A DNA stretch of 64,000 bases from Falsihalocynthiibacter arcticus. GTDB lineage: Bacteria > Pseudomonadota > Alphaproteobacteria > Rhodobacterales > Rhodobacteraceae. Position 1 is the stretch's first letter. Every line of letters starts with the position of its first letter. Of this stretch, positions 26,499 through 36,340 are shown one piece after another. The notes beneath the pieces are model-generated. The model had not been told where the DNA came from and ran no database searches. It saw only the letters and a program-made list of their open reading frames with translations. The stretch spans positions 3,005,501-3,069,500 of the forward strand of contig NZ_CP014327.1 of NCBI RefSeq assembly GCF_000812665.2, given 5' to 3'. The position numbers were made by a program, and so were the translations under genes.

Positions 26499-27302
26499 AT
26501 GGCGAAAGCGCAGAAAAACATTAGTGAGATTGATCCTGTCTGGTCGCGAATTTGCCATGAAGCAGAGGAGGCGGTGCGTGACGAGCCTTTGATGGGCGGC
26601 ATGTTACACGGCTCGCTCCTGCATCATGCATCCCTAGAAGGTGCTTTGGCGTACCGTTTGTCGTTAAAACTGGCGTCGCCGGAAATGTCGGAACAGATAC
26701 TGCGGGAAATTGCAGATCAAGCTTATGCCGACGATCCGAGTTTGATTGAAGCCGCGCGTGCAGACCTTGTTGCCGTGAATGAACGGGATCCTGCCTGTAA
26801 TCGCTATATTCAGCCCATCCTTTACTTCAAAGGATTTCAGGCCATGCAAGCCTATCGGATTGGGCACTGGTTGTGGAAAAAAGAGCGTTTCGATATGGCG
26901 TTCTTTTTACAAATGCGTATTTCCGAAGCCTTTGGCATAGACATTCATCCCGCAGCTCGTGTTGGCAAAGGCATTATGATGGATCACGCCCATTCGATTG
27001 TTATCGGTGGCACCGCAGTGGTTGGCGACAACGTTTCAATCTTGCAGTCGGTGACCCTAGGTGGCACGGGCAAAGAAAGCGGCGACCGCCACCCGAAAAT
27101 CGGTGATGGCGTCTTGATTGGCGCTGGCGCGAAAATTCTTGGCAACATTAAAGTCGGACGTTGCAGTCGGATTGCGGCAGGTTCGGTTGTACTTCACGAA
27201 GTACCGCCATGCACAACTGTTGCTGGCGTGCCTGCCAAGGTTGTGGGCGAAGCGGGATGCCCTCAGCCTTCGATTTCAATGAACCAAGTGATCGGTAAAT
27301 AG
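26499..27302 (+). CDS. cysE: Serine O-acetyltransferase
   Basis: First step of cysteine synthesis: serine plus acetyl-CoA to O-acetylserine. The protein has 267 residues from the ATG at 26499, where AAAGGG gives the ribosome site. The N-terminal helical domain (IDPVWSRICHEAEEAV) is followed by the left-handed beta-helix hexapeptide repeats with catalytic GIDIHPAARVGKGIMMDHAH and VGDNVSILQSVTLGGTGKES. The C-terminus ends near an isoleucine (SMNQVIGK), as in forms that bind cysteine synthase. cysE is the usual downstream neighbour of GTA clusters in Rhodobacterales. Confidence 0.96.
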   Translation: MAKAQKNISEIDPVWSRICHEAEEAVRDEPLMGGMLHGSLLHHASLEGALAYRLSLKLASPEMSEQILREIADQAYADDPSLIEAARADLVAVNERDPACNRYIQPILYFKGFQAMQAYRIGHWLWKKERFDMAFFLQMRISEAFGIDIHPAARVGKGIMMDHAHSIVIGGTAVVGDNVSILQSVTLGGTGKESGDRHPKIGDGVLIGAGAKILGNIKVGRCSRIAAGSVVLHEVPPCTTVAGVPAKVVGEAGCPQPSISMNQVIGK

Positions 27303-27323
27303 GGATTTACGAACACTGAAAGC

Positions 27324-27358
27324 AAAAAACGCCGGCGCTTCACAGCGCCGGCGTTTTT
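27324..27358. terminator. Bidirectional terminator between cysE and the PDH operon
   Basis: Very stable GC stem (27324-27339 with 27344-27358) around a four-base loop, with A and T runs on the two sides; it serves convergent transcripts. Confidence 0.95.
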
Positions 27359-27378
27359 GTTTGAACAGTAACTTCTAA

Positions 27379-28665
27379 TTAAGCCAGCATCGCAATCGGG
27401 TTTTCGAGGTTTTCAACGATTGCATTGAGTAGGTTTGCCCCAATCGCCCCGTCAATAACACGGTGGTCGACCGACATGGTGACGGACATAACTGTCGCGA
27501 CGATTAGTTCGCCGTCGTCGCCAACCACAGGGCGTTTCTTGCCCGCGCCCACAGCCAAAATGCCGGCATGTGGAGGATTCACGATGGCATCAAAGTTATC
27601 GATGCCAAACATACCGAGGTTTGAAATCGCGAACGATCCGCCCTGATATTCGTGTGGCGCAAGTTTGCGAGTCCGCGCGCGCGCAGCCAAATCTTTCATT
27701 TCGGCGGAGAGGGCAGAGAGCGATTTCATCTGCGAATCTTGGAGCACCGGGGTAAACAGACCGCCTTCAATGGCGACGGCTACCGCAACATCCGAGGATT
27801 TCATCTGAAGAACACGATCCCCAGCCCATACGGCGTTGGCTTCAGGCACTTGTTGCAGGGCGAGCGCCACCGCTTTGATGATGAAGTCATTGACCGAGAG
27901 TTTTACTCCACGGGCTTCAAGCTGCTTGTTAAGGGTGCCACGGAATTTGAGCAAAGAATCAAGTTTGATATCACGGCGCAAATAGAAGTGCGGCACCGTT
28001 TGCTTGGCCTCTGTCAGGCGGGCGGCAATTGTTTTGCGCATACCGTCAAGGGTGACTTCTTCGTAGTCGCGATCTGCGTACATCTTGGCAACTTGGCTTG
28101 CATCTGCTCCGGTTGCTAGGGCCGCTTTGGCTGGAGCCGCAGAAGTGGCTGGCGCGGATTTAGGCGCTGCCGTTGCATTCTCTACATCAGCTTTTACGAT
28201 CCGTCCTTTTGGACCCGATCCTGAAATAGCGGTCAAGTCGAGACCTTTATCCGCAGCAATCCGCCGCGCAAGTGGGGAGGCGAAGAGGCGTTCACCGGAG
28301 GTCGCTGCGGGGGCTGCTGGGGTAGACGCGGCAGCTTGGCTTGTTTCAACACTTTCTGCTTTTGCTGGTTCGGCTTCTGTTTTCTTAGCCGCAGCAGGTG
28401 CACCAATGTCACTTGCGCTTTCGCCATCCTCTAAGAGGACAGCAATCAGTGTGTTGACGGCAACGCCCTCGGTGCCTTCGGCAACGAAGATTTTACCAAT
28501 AACGCCTTCGTCCACGGCTTCAAATTCCATCGTGGCTTTGTCGGTTTCGATTTCCGCAATCAGGTCGCCAGAAGACACGGTATCGCCTTCCTTCACGAGC
28601 CATTTAGCAAGAGTGCCTTCTTCCATTGTGGGAGAAAGCGCGGGCATGAGTATTTCGATTGGCAT
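27379..28665 (-). CDS. pdhC: Pyruvate dehydrogenase E2, dihydrolipoamide acetyltransferase
   Basis: Transfers the acetyl group to CoA at the core of the complex. The 428-residue protein has one lipoyl domain (residues 1-80, lipoylated lysine in [11 protein letters not shown]), an Ala/Pro/Glu linker, a peripheral subunit-binding domain (RLFASPLARRIAADKGLDL) and the catalytic domain ending with SVDHRVIDGAIGANLL, which holds the active-site histidine. It is the last gene of pdhA-pdhB-pdhC, 11 bases after pdhB, before a strong terminator. Confidence 0.97.
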   Translation of the reverse strand: MPIEILMPALSPTMEEGTLAKWLVKEGDTVSSGDLIAEIETDKATMEFEAVDEGVIGKIFVAEGTEGVAVNTLIAVLLEDGESASDIGAPAAAKKTEAEPAKAESVETSQAAASTPAAPAATSGERLFASPLARRIAADKGLDLTAISGSGPKGRIVKADVENATAAPKSAPATSAAPAKAALATGADASQVAKMYADRDYEEVTLDGMRKTIAARLTEAKQTVPHFYLRRDIKLDSLLKFRGTLNKQLEARGVKLSVNDFIIKAVALALQQVPEANAVWAGDRVLQMKSSDVAVAVAIEGGLFTPVLQDSQMKSLSALSAEMKDLAARARTRKLAPHEYQGGSFAISNLGMFGIDNFDAIVNPPHAGILAVGAGKKRPVVGDDGELIVATVMSVTMSVDHRVIDGAIGANLLNAIVENLENPIAMLA

Positions 28666-28676
28666 CCGGTTTCTCC

Positions 28677-30047
28677 TTAACGATAAGTTACTTGTTTCAC
28701 AGCGGCGATTACTTCAGCCGTTGTGATCAAGGCAAGTTTTTCAAGGTTGGCAGCATAGGGCATCGGAACGTCCTTGCCTGTGCAATTGATTACGGGTGCA
28801 TCCAGATAGTCAAAGGCGCGTTCCATAATCGTGGCCGAGATGTGATTGCCGATGGCACCTACTGGGTAACCTTCTTCGACGGTCACGCAGCGGTTGGTTT
28901 TCATCACAGACTTCAGAACCGTGTCATAGTCGATTGGGCGCAAGGTGCGCAGATCGATGACCTCAGCCGAGATGCCTTCTTCGGCCAATTTATCCGCAGC
29001 TTCGAGGGAATAGGTCATACCAATTCCAAAGGACACGATGGTCACATCCGTACCTTCACGCCAGATTTTGGCCTTACCAAACGGCACGGTGAAATCATCT
29101 ATGACAGGCACATCAAAAGTCTTGCCATAGAGAATTTCGTTCTCAAGGAAGATCACTGGGTTGTTGTCGCGGATCGCGGTTTTCATCAATCCTTTAGCGT
29201 CTGCCGCCGAATAGGGCATTACAACTTTAAGGCCGGGGATTGCCGCATACCATGCCGCATAACACTGGCTGTGTTGTGCGCCAACACGAGCCGCAGCACC
29301 GTTTGGTCCACGGAACACCATAGGTGCGCCCATTTGACCGCCCGACATGTATAGCGTTTTGGCGGCTGAATTGAGGATTTGGTCAATCGCTTGCATCGCG
29401 AAGTTGAAGGTCATGAACTCCACAATCGGACGCAAACCGCCGAACGACGCGCCGGTGGCAATGCCCGCAAACCCATGCTCGGTGATTGGTGTGTCGATCA
29501 CGCGCTTTGCGCCAAACTCATTCAACATGCCTTGCGAAATCTTATAAGCGCCTTCGTATTCGGCAACTTCTTCGCCCATGAGGAACACAGTGTCGTCGCG
29601 CCGCATTTCTTCGGACATCGCGTCGCGGATGGCTTCGCGAACTGTTGTTGGGCGCATTTCGGTGCCCGCTGGGATTTCGGTTTCGTCTGGCACGTTGATT
29701 TGTACAGGCGCTGCTGCAACCGCAGGGTTAGGGGCCGCAGCCTCAACCGCCGCAGGGGCGGCATCGGGTGTTGCGGCTGCCGCGGGCGTGGCGTCGGCGT
29801 CGTCGTCTTCTTCAAGTAAAATCGCAATCGGTGTGTTGACGGGGACGCCTTCGGTGCCCTCCGCGATCAGGATTTTGCCCATCACACCTTCATCGACCGC
29901 TTCGAATTCCATCGTCGCTTTGTCGGTCTCGATCTCGGCCATAATCATGCCGCTCTCGATAACGTCGCCTTCTTTAACCAGCCATTTTGCCAATGTGCCT
30001 TCCTCCATAGTCGGGGAAAGCGCGGGCATTAGAATTTCTGTAGCCAT
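28677..30047 (-). CDS. pdhB: Pyruvate dehydrogenase E1 beta subunit with N-terminal lipoyl domain
   Basis: The 456-residue protein begins with a complete lipoyl domain ([30 protein letters not shown]) and an alanine/proline linker to about residue 130. The transketolase-like E1-beta fold follows ([50 protein letters not shown]). A lipoyl domain on E1-beta is typical of alphaproteobacteria and adds extra swinging arms. The longer open frame to 30128 overlaps pdhA and is not needed; the start at 30047 has GAGGAG upstream. Confidence 0.97.
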   Translation of the reverse strand: MATEILMPALSPTMEEGTLAKWLVKEGDVIESGMIMAEIETDKATMEFEAVDEGVMGKILIAEGTEGVPVNTPIAILLEEDDDADATPAAAATPDAAPAAVEAAAPNPAVAAAPVQINVPDETEIPAGTEMRPTTVREAIRDAMSEEMRRDDTVFLMGEEVAEYEGAYKISQGMLNEFGAKRVIDTPITEHGFAGIATGASFGGLRPIVEFMTFNFAMQAIDQILNSAAKTLYMSGGQMGAPMVFRGPNGAAARVGAQHSQCYAAWYAAIPGLKVVMPYSAADAKGLMKTAIRDNNPVIFLENEILYGKTFDVPVIDDFTVPFGKAKIWREGTDVTIVSFGIGMTYSLEAADKLAEEGISAEVIDLRTLRPIDYDTVLKSVMKTNRCVTVEEGYPVGAIGNHISATIMERAFDYLDAPVINCTGKDVPMPYAANLEKLALITTAEVIAAVKQVTYR

Positions 30048-30069
30048 TGTATAAGTCTCCTCTGTCCGC

Positions 30070-31059
30070 TTAGGCGTAAATATCTGTGTAAAGCTCGTCG
30101 AGCGCGGGCTCGGGGCTTTCTTTGGCAAATTCTGCCGCCTCGTTCACGGTCGCTTTGATCTCTTTATCGATGGCTTTTAGCTCATCTTCGGTCGCATGAT
30201 CACCGGTCAACAACATCGTGCGCACTTGATCGATACAATCGCGTTCTTCGCGCATCTTCTGAACTTCTTCACGCGTGCGATATTTCGCCGGATCCGACAT
30301 TGAGTGACCACGATAACGATATGTTTTCATTTCGAGAATATAAGGGCCTTCGCCAGCGCGACAATGGGCAATGGCTTTGGCTGCGGCTTCTTTGACCGCA
30401 AGCACATCCATGCCATCGACCGCTTCGCCGGGGATCGAAAACCCTGCGCCGCGTGTATAAAGTTCGGGGGACGAGGAGGCGCGCTGAAGGCTGGTGCCCA
30501 TAGCGTATTGGTTGTTCTCAATCACGAAGACAACGGGCAATTTCCAAAGCGAGGCCATGTTGAATGTCTCGTAAACTTGTCCTTGGTTTGCCGCACCATC
30601 GCCGAAATAGGCAAACGAAACGCGGTCGTTGCCGAGATATTTGTCGGCAAAAGCAAGGCCCGCACCAATTGGCACCTGTGCGCCAACGATCCCGTGGCCG
30701 CCGTAGAAGTTCTTCTCTTTGCTAAACATGTGCATTGAGCCGCCCTTACCTTTGGAGTAGCCACCTTCGCGGCCGGTAAGTTCTGCCATAACGCCTTTAG
30801 GGTCCATGCCACAGGCCAACATATGTCCGTGATCGCGGTAAGAGGTGACGCGTTTGTCGCCTTCTTCGGTCGCGGCCTCAATGCCAACCACAACGGCCTC
30901 TTGGCCAATGTACAGGTGACAGAAACCACCGATCAAACCCATGCCATAAAGCTGTCCCGCTTTTTCTTCGAATCGACGGATCAATAACATTTCGCGGTAA
31001 TACGTAAGCAGTTCGTCTTTAGAAACATTTGGTTTCTTTGACGTTTTCCGAGCGGCCAT
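30070..31059 (-). CDS. pdhA: Pyruvate dehydrogenase E1 alpha subunit
   Basis: Thiamine diphosphate-dependent decarboxylation of pyruvate. The 329-residue protein has the TPP-binding motif [18 protein letters not shown] ending in NN, the region [18 protein letters not shown], and the loop [15 protein letters not shown] that in other organisms is phosphorylated. It is the first gene of the operon. A 24-bp perfect palindrome lies 38 bases before its start, in the position of an operator. Confidence 0.97.
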   Translation of the reverse strand: MAARKTSKKPNVSKDELLTYYREMLLIRRFEEKAGQLYGMGLIGGFCHLYIGQEAVVVGIEAATEEGDKRVTSYRDHGHMLACGMDPKGVMAELTGREGGYSKGKGGSMHMFSKEKNFYGGHGIVGAQVPIGAGLAFADKYLGNDRVSFAYFGDGAANQGQVYETFNMASLWKLPVVFVIENNQYAMGTSLQRASSSPELYTRGAGFSIPGEAVDGMDVLAVKEAAAKAIAHCRAGEGPYILEMKTYRYRGHSMSDPAKYRTREEVQKMREERDCIDQVRTMLLTGDHATEDELKAIDKEIKATVNEAAEFAKESPEPALDELYTDIYA

Positions 31060-31096
31060 AGGTTTCTCCTCTATCGCTAAGCAAAGGTGGATTTGA

Positions 31097-31120
31097 ATAT
31101 AGTTTAACGTTAAACTATAT
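31097..31120. promoter_or_regulatory. 24-bp perfect palindrome before the PDH operon
   Basis: The left half ATATAGTTTAAC (31097-31108) is exactly mirrored by 31109-31120. It lies 38-61 bases before the pdhA start, where a repressor or activator would sit. I cannot assign the regulator; the half-site does not match the E. coli PdhR site. Confidence 0.75.
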
Positions 31121-31198
31121 ATATTCCATACGGGAGCAAAAAGCGAGGGAGAAATTTACGGCTCCCTAAAGGGGGAGTTAATTCAGCGCGTTAACAGA

Positions 31199-31501
31199 TT
31201 AACGAACGACGATTTCGTTGCTGCGCACAAGGCCAAGAACGGTGCGGGCTTGCTCATCCAGAAGATCAAGATCAAGGTATTCATCCGACAGGCGATGGGT
31301 CTTGTTTTTCATCACGCGCACTTCACCTGAAATGGTCTCCAACTCACCCTTGAGCACTTCAACTTCTGCTTGAATTTGAATGCGATGAAACACCCCGTAA
31401 TCGCCTTGAACGGCGGCAAAGGTAAAATAGACGGACAGCGCAACCGCGCCAGCACCGAACAATAGAACCCCATATGCGGGGCGTTTCTTCACATAACTCA
31501 T
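31199..31501 (-). CDS. ftsB: FtsB/DivIC-type septum formation initiator
   Basis: Small bitopic division protein of 100 residues. A short basic N-terminus (MSYVKKRPAYG) leads into one membrane helix and then a coiled coil (IQIQAEVEVLKGELETISGE). The C-terminus has the LDLLDEQARTVLGLV segment typical of the DivIC family. FtsB links FtsQ and FtsL with the septal synthase. The start at 31501 fits the family; the upstream extension does not. It lies between the aldolase and pdhA genes, as in many alphaproteobacteria. Confidence 0.85.
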   Translation of the reverse strand: MSYVKKRPAYGVLLFGAGAVALSVYFTFAAVQGDYGVFHRIQIQAEVEVLKGELETISGEVRVMKNKTHRLSDEYLDLDLLDEQARTVLGLVRSNEIVVR

Positions 31502-31622
31502 ATCTGCCTCATTGCGTCCCCTTCTATGGAGGATCACCTTTTCTTTATGGCACAAGTGATTCCCCATGTGAATCCCTTGATTCACAGAATGATCACTTTT
31601 TTACGACACTGTTCTAAAACGG

Positions 31623-31652
31623 AAAAACCCCAGACGCGTGTCTGGGGTTTTG
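31623..31652. terminator. Terminator after the aldolase gene
   Basis: Perfect stem CCCCAGAC (31628-31635) with GTCTGGGG (31640-31647), flanked by A and T runs. It ends the minus-strand fructose-bisphosphate aldolase transcript. Confidence 0.9.
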
Positions 31653-31681
31653 GTTGTTTTTTGAACTGGCGCGAAGGAGGC

Positions 31682-32611
31682 CTATTCGTTGCCTTTGTAG
31701 ATGTTCACCAGCTCGCTCAACATGGCCAGCGCATCGGCGCGATCCCGTTGGAAACTGTTGCGGCCAATGATCGACCCGTTGCCGCCACCGTCACGAATGG
31801 CGCGGGCATCGTCATACACACTGTCCGCACCCTTTTTGGCGCCGCCCGAGAACACAACAATCCGACGACCGGCAAAACTCGCGTCCATGCAATGCTTCAC
31901 ACGGGCCGCTTGGGTCGAGATATCGATCTTCTGTTCCTCATAAACCGCTTTGGCCTCGGGGAGGGACAAGTGATCGGTCGAGAGCTTGATTTTGATGATA
32001 TGCGCCCCAAGGAGCGCTGCGATTTGCGCCGCATAGGCCGCGATATCAATCGCAGTTTCACCATTTTTGTCAAGGGCTTCGCCGCGAGGGTAGGACCAGA
32101 TTACCGTCGCCACACCTTTGGCCGCGGCTTCTTCGCGCATAGCGCTGATTTCTTCGAACATATCAAGCCCAGCCGAGGAGCCGGGGTAGATTGTGAAGCC
32201 AATCGCCGAGGCGCCAATACGCAACGCGTCATCAACACTTGCGGTAATCGCTTGGTCTTTCAGAGCCGCATTGGGGATCAAGGAATTCGCCGAGTTCACC
32301 TTAAGGATTGTTGGGATTTGCCCTGCGAAAGTATCAGCTCCGGCCTCGAGTAGGCCCAGAGGAGCCGCAAAAGCGTTGAGGCCCGCGTCGATGGCCAGTT
32401 GATAGTGATAGTGGGGGTCATAGGCGGCGGGGTTGGCCGCGAAACTGCGCGCGCCACCATGTTCAAACCCTTGGTCCACGGGAAGGATGATCACTTTCCC
32501 CGTGCCTCCGAGTTCCCCGTTCATCAGGATGCGGCAGAGATTGGCTTTTACGCCGGGTGTCTCGCCTTCATATTTGGAAAGAATTTGCTGAACGATGGGG
32601 GTAGCTCTCAT
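31682..32611 (-). CDS. Class I fructose-bisphosphate aldolase, DhnA type
   Basis: Schiff-base aldolase of glycolysis and gluconeogenesis. The 309-residue protein resembles the archaeal/DhnA type rather than the animal type: IILPVDQGFEHGGARSF, GFTIYPGSSAG, the Schiff-base lysine region AHIIKIKLSTD, and the phosphate-binding end VFSGGAKKGAD and GGGNGSIIGRNSFQR. It is transcribed alone, toward ftsB. Two LacI-type operators lie about 76-110 bases before its start, suggesting control with other central carbon genes. Confidence 0.93.
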   Translation of the reverse strand: MRATPIVQQILSKYEGETPGVKANLCRILMNGELGGTGKVIILPVDQGFEHGGARSFAANPAAYDPHYHYQLAIDAGLNAFAAPLGLLEAGADTFAGQIPTILKVNSANSLIPNAALKDQAITASVDDALRIGASAIGFTIYPGSSAGLDMFEEISAMREEAAAKGVATVIWSYPRGEALDKNGETAIDIAAYAAQIAALLGAHIIKIKLSTDHLSLPEAKAVYEEQKIDISTQAARVKHCMDASFAGRRIVVFSGGAKKGADSVYDDARAIRDGGGNGSIIGRNSFQRDRADALAMLSELVNIYKGNE

Positions 32612-32686
32612 GGGATGATGTCCTCTTTGGCAGATGATTTTTGGGCCATAGGGTCGTCATACAGAGCAGGGAGGTGGTTTCAAGTT

Positions 32687-32721
32687 TGATAGCGTTAACA
32701 TGATGGATGATTGCGCTAACG
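32687..32721. promoter_or_regulatory. Tandem LacI-type operators upstream of the aldolase gene
   Basis: TGATAGCGTTAACA (32687-32700) and TGATTGCGCTAACG (32708-32721) are imperfect palindromes centred on CG. They match an idealised TGTTAGCGCTAACA in 12 and 11 of 14 positions. Their centres are 21 bases apart, two helical turns. The motif resembles sites of LacI-family carbon regulators such as CceR of Rhodobacter; the assignment is inference. Confidence 0.55.
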
Positions 32722-32767
32722 GGCTGAAATGATGCGTTGAATTTCACATAATGGAACAAAGTTGCGC

Positions 32768-32800
32768 AAAAAAAAGGCGCGCCATTTCGGGGCGCGCCTT
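32768..32800 (-). terminator. Terminator after pgk
   Basis: Ten-base perfect stem (32774-32783 with 32791-32800); on the minus strand it ends in a U run (A residues 32768-32775 on the plus strand). Confidence 0.92.
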
Positions 32801-32818
32801 TTGGATTATTGGGAAAAA

Positions 32819-33997
32819 TTACCCTTCGAGAGCGGCAACGCCCGGAAGGGCTTTGCCTTCCATCCACTCAAGAAAAGCGCCACCCGCGGTTGAGATATAG
32901 GTGAAGTCCTCGGCGGCTCCGGTTTTGTTAAGCGCGGCAACCGTGTCGCCTCCGCCAGCAACCGAGATCAAGTTGCCAGCTTTGGTCATGGCTGCGGCTT
33001 GCTCGGCCGCCGCATTGGTCGCCGTATCAAACGGTGCAATTTCAAACGCACCAAGGGGGCCATTCCAAATCAGGGTTTCACTGGCGGCCATAGCTTGCGA
33101 AATAATCGCGACCGTGGCGGGGCCTGCATCCAAAATCATCGCGTCGGCGGGGCAGGCGTCGGCGGCAACCGTTTCGTTCTTTGTATTCGCGGCAAATTCC
33201 CACGCGACCACAACATCTACGGGCAGGATCACATTACAATTGGCGGTTTTTGCCTTGGCCAAAATCTCCAACGCCGTGCCTGTCATCTCATGCTCAGCCA
33301 GCGATTTTCCGACATTGATCCCCTGTGCTGCAAGGAAGGTATTGGCCATGCCGCCGCCGATAACGAGGTGGTCAACTTTAGCCACTAAATTGCCCAGAAG
33401 TTCAAGTTTTGTAGATACTTTCGCGCCACCAACAACCGCCATGACGGGGCGTTTCGGGGTGCTAAGCGCGCCCTCAAGCGCGGACAATTCCGCCTGCATC
33501 AAACGGCCTGCACATGACGGCAAAAGGCGCGCGATGGCTTCGGTGGAGGCATGCGCGCGGTGGGCGGCGGAAAACGCATCGTTGCAATAAATATCGCCAA
33601 GTCCTGCCAAACGCGCGGCAAAGGCAGGGTCGTTTTTCTCTTCACCTGGCGCAAACCGGAGGTTTTCCAGCAACAAAACTTCGCCGTCTTTCATCGCAGC
33701 AACCGCCGCGCCGTATTGCCCGTCCGCAAATAGAACGTCTTGGCCAAGGGCCGCCGAAAGCGCGGGTAAAACGATCCGCAAGCTCATCTCAGGCACAACT
33801 TGTCCCTTGGGACGACCATAATGCGCCATCAAAATGGGTTTGCCGCCACGGGCCAAAATATCGCGAACTGTGGGGATAATACGTTGAATGCGCGTGTCGT
33901 CGGTGACGACTCCATCGGCAACCGGCACGTTGATATCCACACGGACCAAAACGCGTTTTTGGGCGAGATCCATGTCGTCGAGGGTTTTCCAAGCCAT
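32819..33997 (-). CDS. pgk: Phosphoglycerate kinase
   Basis: Glycolytic kinase of 392 residues. Typical motifs: [16 protein letters not shown] (phosphoglycerate-binding start), [44 protein letters not shown], and the C-terminal GGGDTVAAL before [14 protein letters not shown]. The ATG at 33997 has AGGAG upstream; the open frame to 34159 is spurious. It follows the aldolase gene in the same direction but both have their own terminators. Confidence 0.98.
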   Translation of the reverse strand: MAWKTLDDMDLAQKRVLVRVDINVPVADGVVTDDTRIQRIIPTVRDILARGGKPILMAHYGRPKGQVVPEMSLRIVLPALSAALGQDVLFADGQYGAAVAAMKDGEVLLLENLRFAPGEEKNDPAFAARLAGLGDIYCNDAFSAAHRAHASTEAIARLLPSCAGRLMQAELSALEGALSTPKRPVMAVVGGAKVSTKLELLGNLVAKVDHLVIGGGMANTFLAAQGINVGKSLAEHEMTGTALEILAKAKTANCNVILPVDVVVAWEFAANTKNETVAADACPADAMILDAGPATVAIISQAMAASETLIWNGPLGAFEIAPFDTATNAAAEQAAAMTKAGNLISVAGGGDTVAALNKTGAAEDFTYISTAGGAFLEWMEGKALPGVAALEG

Positions 33998-34128
33998 GTG
34001 TCGGCTCCTGTTTTGAAGGTGATTTGCCCTTTCACACAGCATCTTGCGGCTCGCGTCAAGCATTTGCCTCTTTTCCTTTGGCTCTATCGCGCATAAGTTT
34101 AGGCAAACCACGCTATAAGGACATTGAA

Positions 34129-34635
34129 ATGACTGATTACAAAGATCCCGAAAACACAATCTTGCTCGAACTAAAAGGCGGCACCGTCGTCATCGAATTG
34201 CTTCCTGATGTGGCACCTGCCCACGTTGCACGGATGAAAGAACTGGCGCGCTCTGGTGCCTATGACAACGTCGCGTTCCACCGCGTCATTCCTGGCTTTA
34301 TGGCGCAAACTGGCGACGTGGCGCATGGCAACATGGAAAACGATTTTAACCTGCGTCGCGCTGGCACTGGTGCCTCCGAGATGCCTGATGTTCCCGCAGA
34401 ATTCTCCAAAATCCCCCACGCTCGCGGCTCGATTGGTGCGGCGCGTTCGGCGAACCCAAACTCGGCTAACTCCCAGTTTTTCATCAACTTTTCCGACAAT
34501 GACTTCTTGAACGGTCAATACACTGTCTATGGTCAAGTTAAGTCAGGCATGGAACACGTCGACGCAATCGTTGTGGGCGAGCCTCCTGAAAACCCCGATC
34601 GTATGATCAGCATGAAAGTTGCCGCCGATGCGTAA
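34129..34635 (+). CDS. Cytoplasmic peptidyl-prolyl isomerase, cyclophilin type
   Basis: The 168-residue cyclophilin has no signal peptide. Catalytic-site residues are present in [17 protein letters not shown] (the FHR and GxxMQ-like motifs), and [20 protein letters not shown] is the core barrel motif. The start is ATG 34129 after CATTGAA, since the protein begins as other PpiB homologues do ([17 protein letters not shown]). It overlaps the start of the next cyclophilin by eight bases. Confidence 0.93.
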   Translation: MTDYKDPENTILLELKGGTVVIELLPDVAPAHVARMKELARSGAYDNVAFHRVIPGFMAQTGDVAHGNMENDFNLRRAGTGASEMPDVPAEFSKIPHARGSIGAARSANPNSANSQFFINFSDNDFLNGQYTVYGQVKSGMEHVDAIVVGEPPENPDRMISMKVAADA

Positions 34636-35242
34636 CAATGACATGATTGCAGCGGGTCTTGGCATTCTGGGCGTCGCTGTTTTTGGCGCTTGGTTCATGA
34701 TGGATCAAACCGCAAATGCACAGACCGCGCTTGCCGAAGATGGACCGGGCCCAAACCTCGTGATTGACGTCGCTGGTGGCACCGAAGGGCAAATCGTCAT
34801 CGATCTTTTGTCCGAAGTTGCCCCCAAACACGTCGAACGTATCGTGACCCTCGCCAACGAAGGCGCCTATGACAATGTGGCATTTCACCGTGTTATCGAC
34901 GGTTTCATGGCGCAAACAGGCGACGTTGAGAACGCGAAGATGGACGGAGATTTGGATCTCGCGGGCACTGGTGGTTCGGTTTATGACGATCTGAAAGCCG
35001 AATTCTCGGCTGAGACGTTCAACCGCGGCGCTGTGGGCATGGCCCGTTCGCAAAGTCCCGATTCTGCGAACAGTCAGTTCTTCATCATGTTCGCCCCTGC
35101 GCCCCATTTGGACGGTCAATACTCCGTTGTCGGCCATGTGATCGCAGGTATGGACGTGGTTGACGCGATCAAACTCGGCACAGGGCAGGGCGGATCGGTT
35201 TCCGACCCTGACTATATGTCGACAGTTACCGTCGTAGAATAA
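34628..35242 (+). CDS. Membrane-anchored or exported cyclophilin-type peptidyl-prolyl isomerase
   Basis: The 204-residue protein is like its upstream neighbour but with an N-terminal hydrophobic segment (MIAAGLGILGVAVFGAWFM) that acts as a signal peptide or anchor, followed by a short linker. The cyclophilin core has [17 protein letters not shown] and [13 protein letters not shown]. It starts at ATG 34628 inside the last codons of the preceding gene, so translation is coupled. The pair probably arose by duplication, placing one isomerase in each compartment. A terminator follows. Confidence 0.92.
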   Translation: MRNNDMIAAGLGILGVAVFGAWFMMDQTANAQTALAEDGPGPNLVIDVAGGTEGQIVIDLLSEVAPKHVERIVTLANEGAYDNVAFHRVIDGFMAQTGDVENAKMDGDLDLAGTGGSVYDDLKAEFSAETFNRGAVGMARSQSPDSANSQFFIMFAPAPHLDGQYSVVGHVIAGMDVVDAIKLGTGQGGSVSDPDYMSTVTVVE

Positions 35243-35247
35243 GAGTT

Positions 35248-35279
35248 AGCGCCCGCCCTCTAACGGTGGGCGCTTTTTT
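35248..35279 (+). terminator. Terminator after the cyclophilin pair
   Basis: Ten-base stem (35248-35257 with 35265-35274, one G-U pair) followed by six T residues. Confidence 0.9.
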
Positions 35280-35368
35280 ACGGAATGACGCGGGTTCAAG
35301 ACCGCGTGAGAGGGGCTATGTTTTGCGGCCCGTCCTTGTCACACTCCTCTGATCAACAGGAGGAAGCT

Positions 35369-36340
35369 ATGACGCCCAAGTCCCATCTATTGACCCTTGT
35401 TTTTATCTGCAGCGCAAGCCTTGCAGCGGCAAATCCCGATGCGTGGAAATCCGAATGGCCCAGCACCGATTTCACCACCACAACCATTGACGATTGGTCC
35501 GAAATTCTCTCTGGTGGCCCGCCCAAAGATGGCATTCCAGCTCTGTCAGATCCGTCATTTATAGCAGTTTCTGACGAGGCAAAAATCGGTGGCAAAGAGC
35601 CGGTTATCACGTTGGAAATAAAAGGGGAAGCGCCGCGCGCCTACCCAATCCGCTATCTCACATGGCATGAAATCGTCAATGATGACGTGGGCGATACCCC
35701 TGTGGCCGTGACCTTCTGTCCCCTGTGTAATTCTGGCATGGTTTTTGACCGCCGTTTGGGAGGTGACTTGCTCACATTTGGCGTGTCAGGCAAGCTGCGC
35801 AACTCGGATATGGTGATGTTTGATCGCGAGACCGAAAGCTGGTGGCAACAGGCGATTGGAACGGGCATTGTCGGCGCCCATACGGGCGACGAGCTGACGC
35901 AATTGCCCGCATGGATGGAGGGTTTCGACCAGTTCAAGGCGCGCAATCCAAATGGCCTTGTGATGAAAGAGCCAGACTGGCCGCGTAGTTATGGCCAGAA
36001 TCCCTATCGTGGCTATGACAGTTCAAGTCAGCCGTTTTTATATCGGGGTGAAAATCCGCCGCATGGCATTTCGCCTCTGATGCGCGTTGTACGTGTCGGG
36101 GATGCCGCATGGCCGTTGGATCGCCTGTCTGAAGTCGGTGAAGTTACTGAAAATGGGGTCAAAATCACGTGGCGTGAGGGCCAAACCAGTGTGCTGGATA
36201 AAGCCGATATCGCCACTAGTCGCGAGGTTGGCAGCATCCGTGTCAAAGACGCAAGCACTGGCGCGGATGTGCCGCATGACGTGCTGTTTGCCTTTGCGTT
36301 TCACGCCTTCTGGCCAGACGGAAAATGGATGCTCAAATAG
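35369..36340 (+). CDS. Secreted DUF3179 domain protein
   Basis: The protein of about 323 residues has a signal peptide (MTPKSHLLTLVFICSASLAA). The DUF3179 core is clear: YPIRYLTWHEIVNDDVGD, then TFCPLCNSGMVFDR with a CxxC pair, followed by ESWWQQAIGTGIVGAHTG. The family is periplasmic or extracellular and of unknown function; the cysteine pair could bind a metal or form a disulfide. AGGAGG precedes the ATG at 35369, so the longer frame to 35285 is rejected. It is convergent with tyrS. Confidence 0.88.
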   Translation: MTPKSHLLTLVFICSASLAAANPDAWKSEWPSTDFTTTTIDDWSEILSGGPPKDGIPALSDPSFIAVSDEAKIGGKEPVITLEIKGEAPRAYPIRYLTWHEIVNDDVGDTPVAVTFCPLCNSGMVFDRRLGGDLLTFGVSGKLRNSDMVMFDRETESWWQQAIGTGIVGAHTGDELTQLPAWMEGFDQFKARNPNGLVMKEPDWPRSYGQNPYRGYDSSSQPFLYRGENPPHGISPLMRVVRVGDAAWPLDRLSEVGEVTENGVKITWREGQTSVLDKADIATSREVGSIRVKDASTGADVPHDVLFAFAFHAFWPDGKWMLK

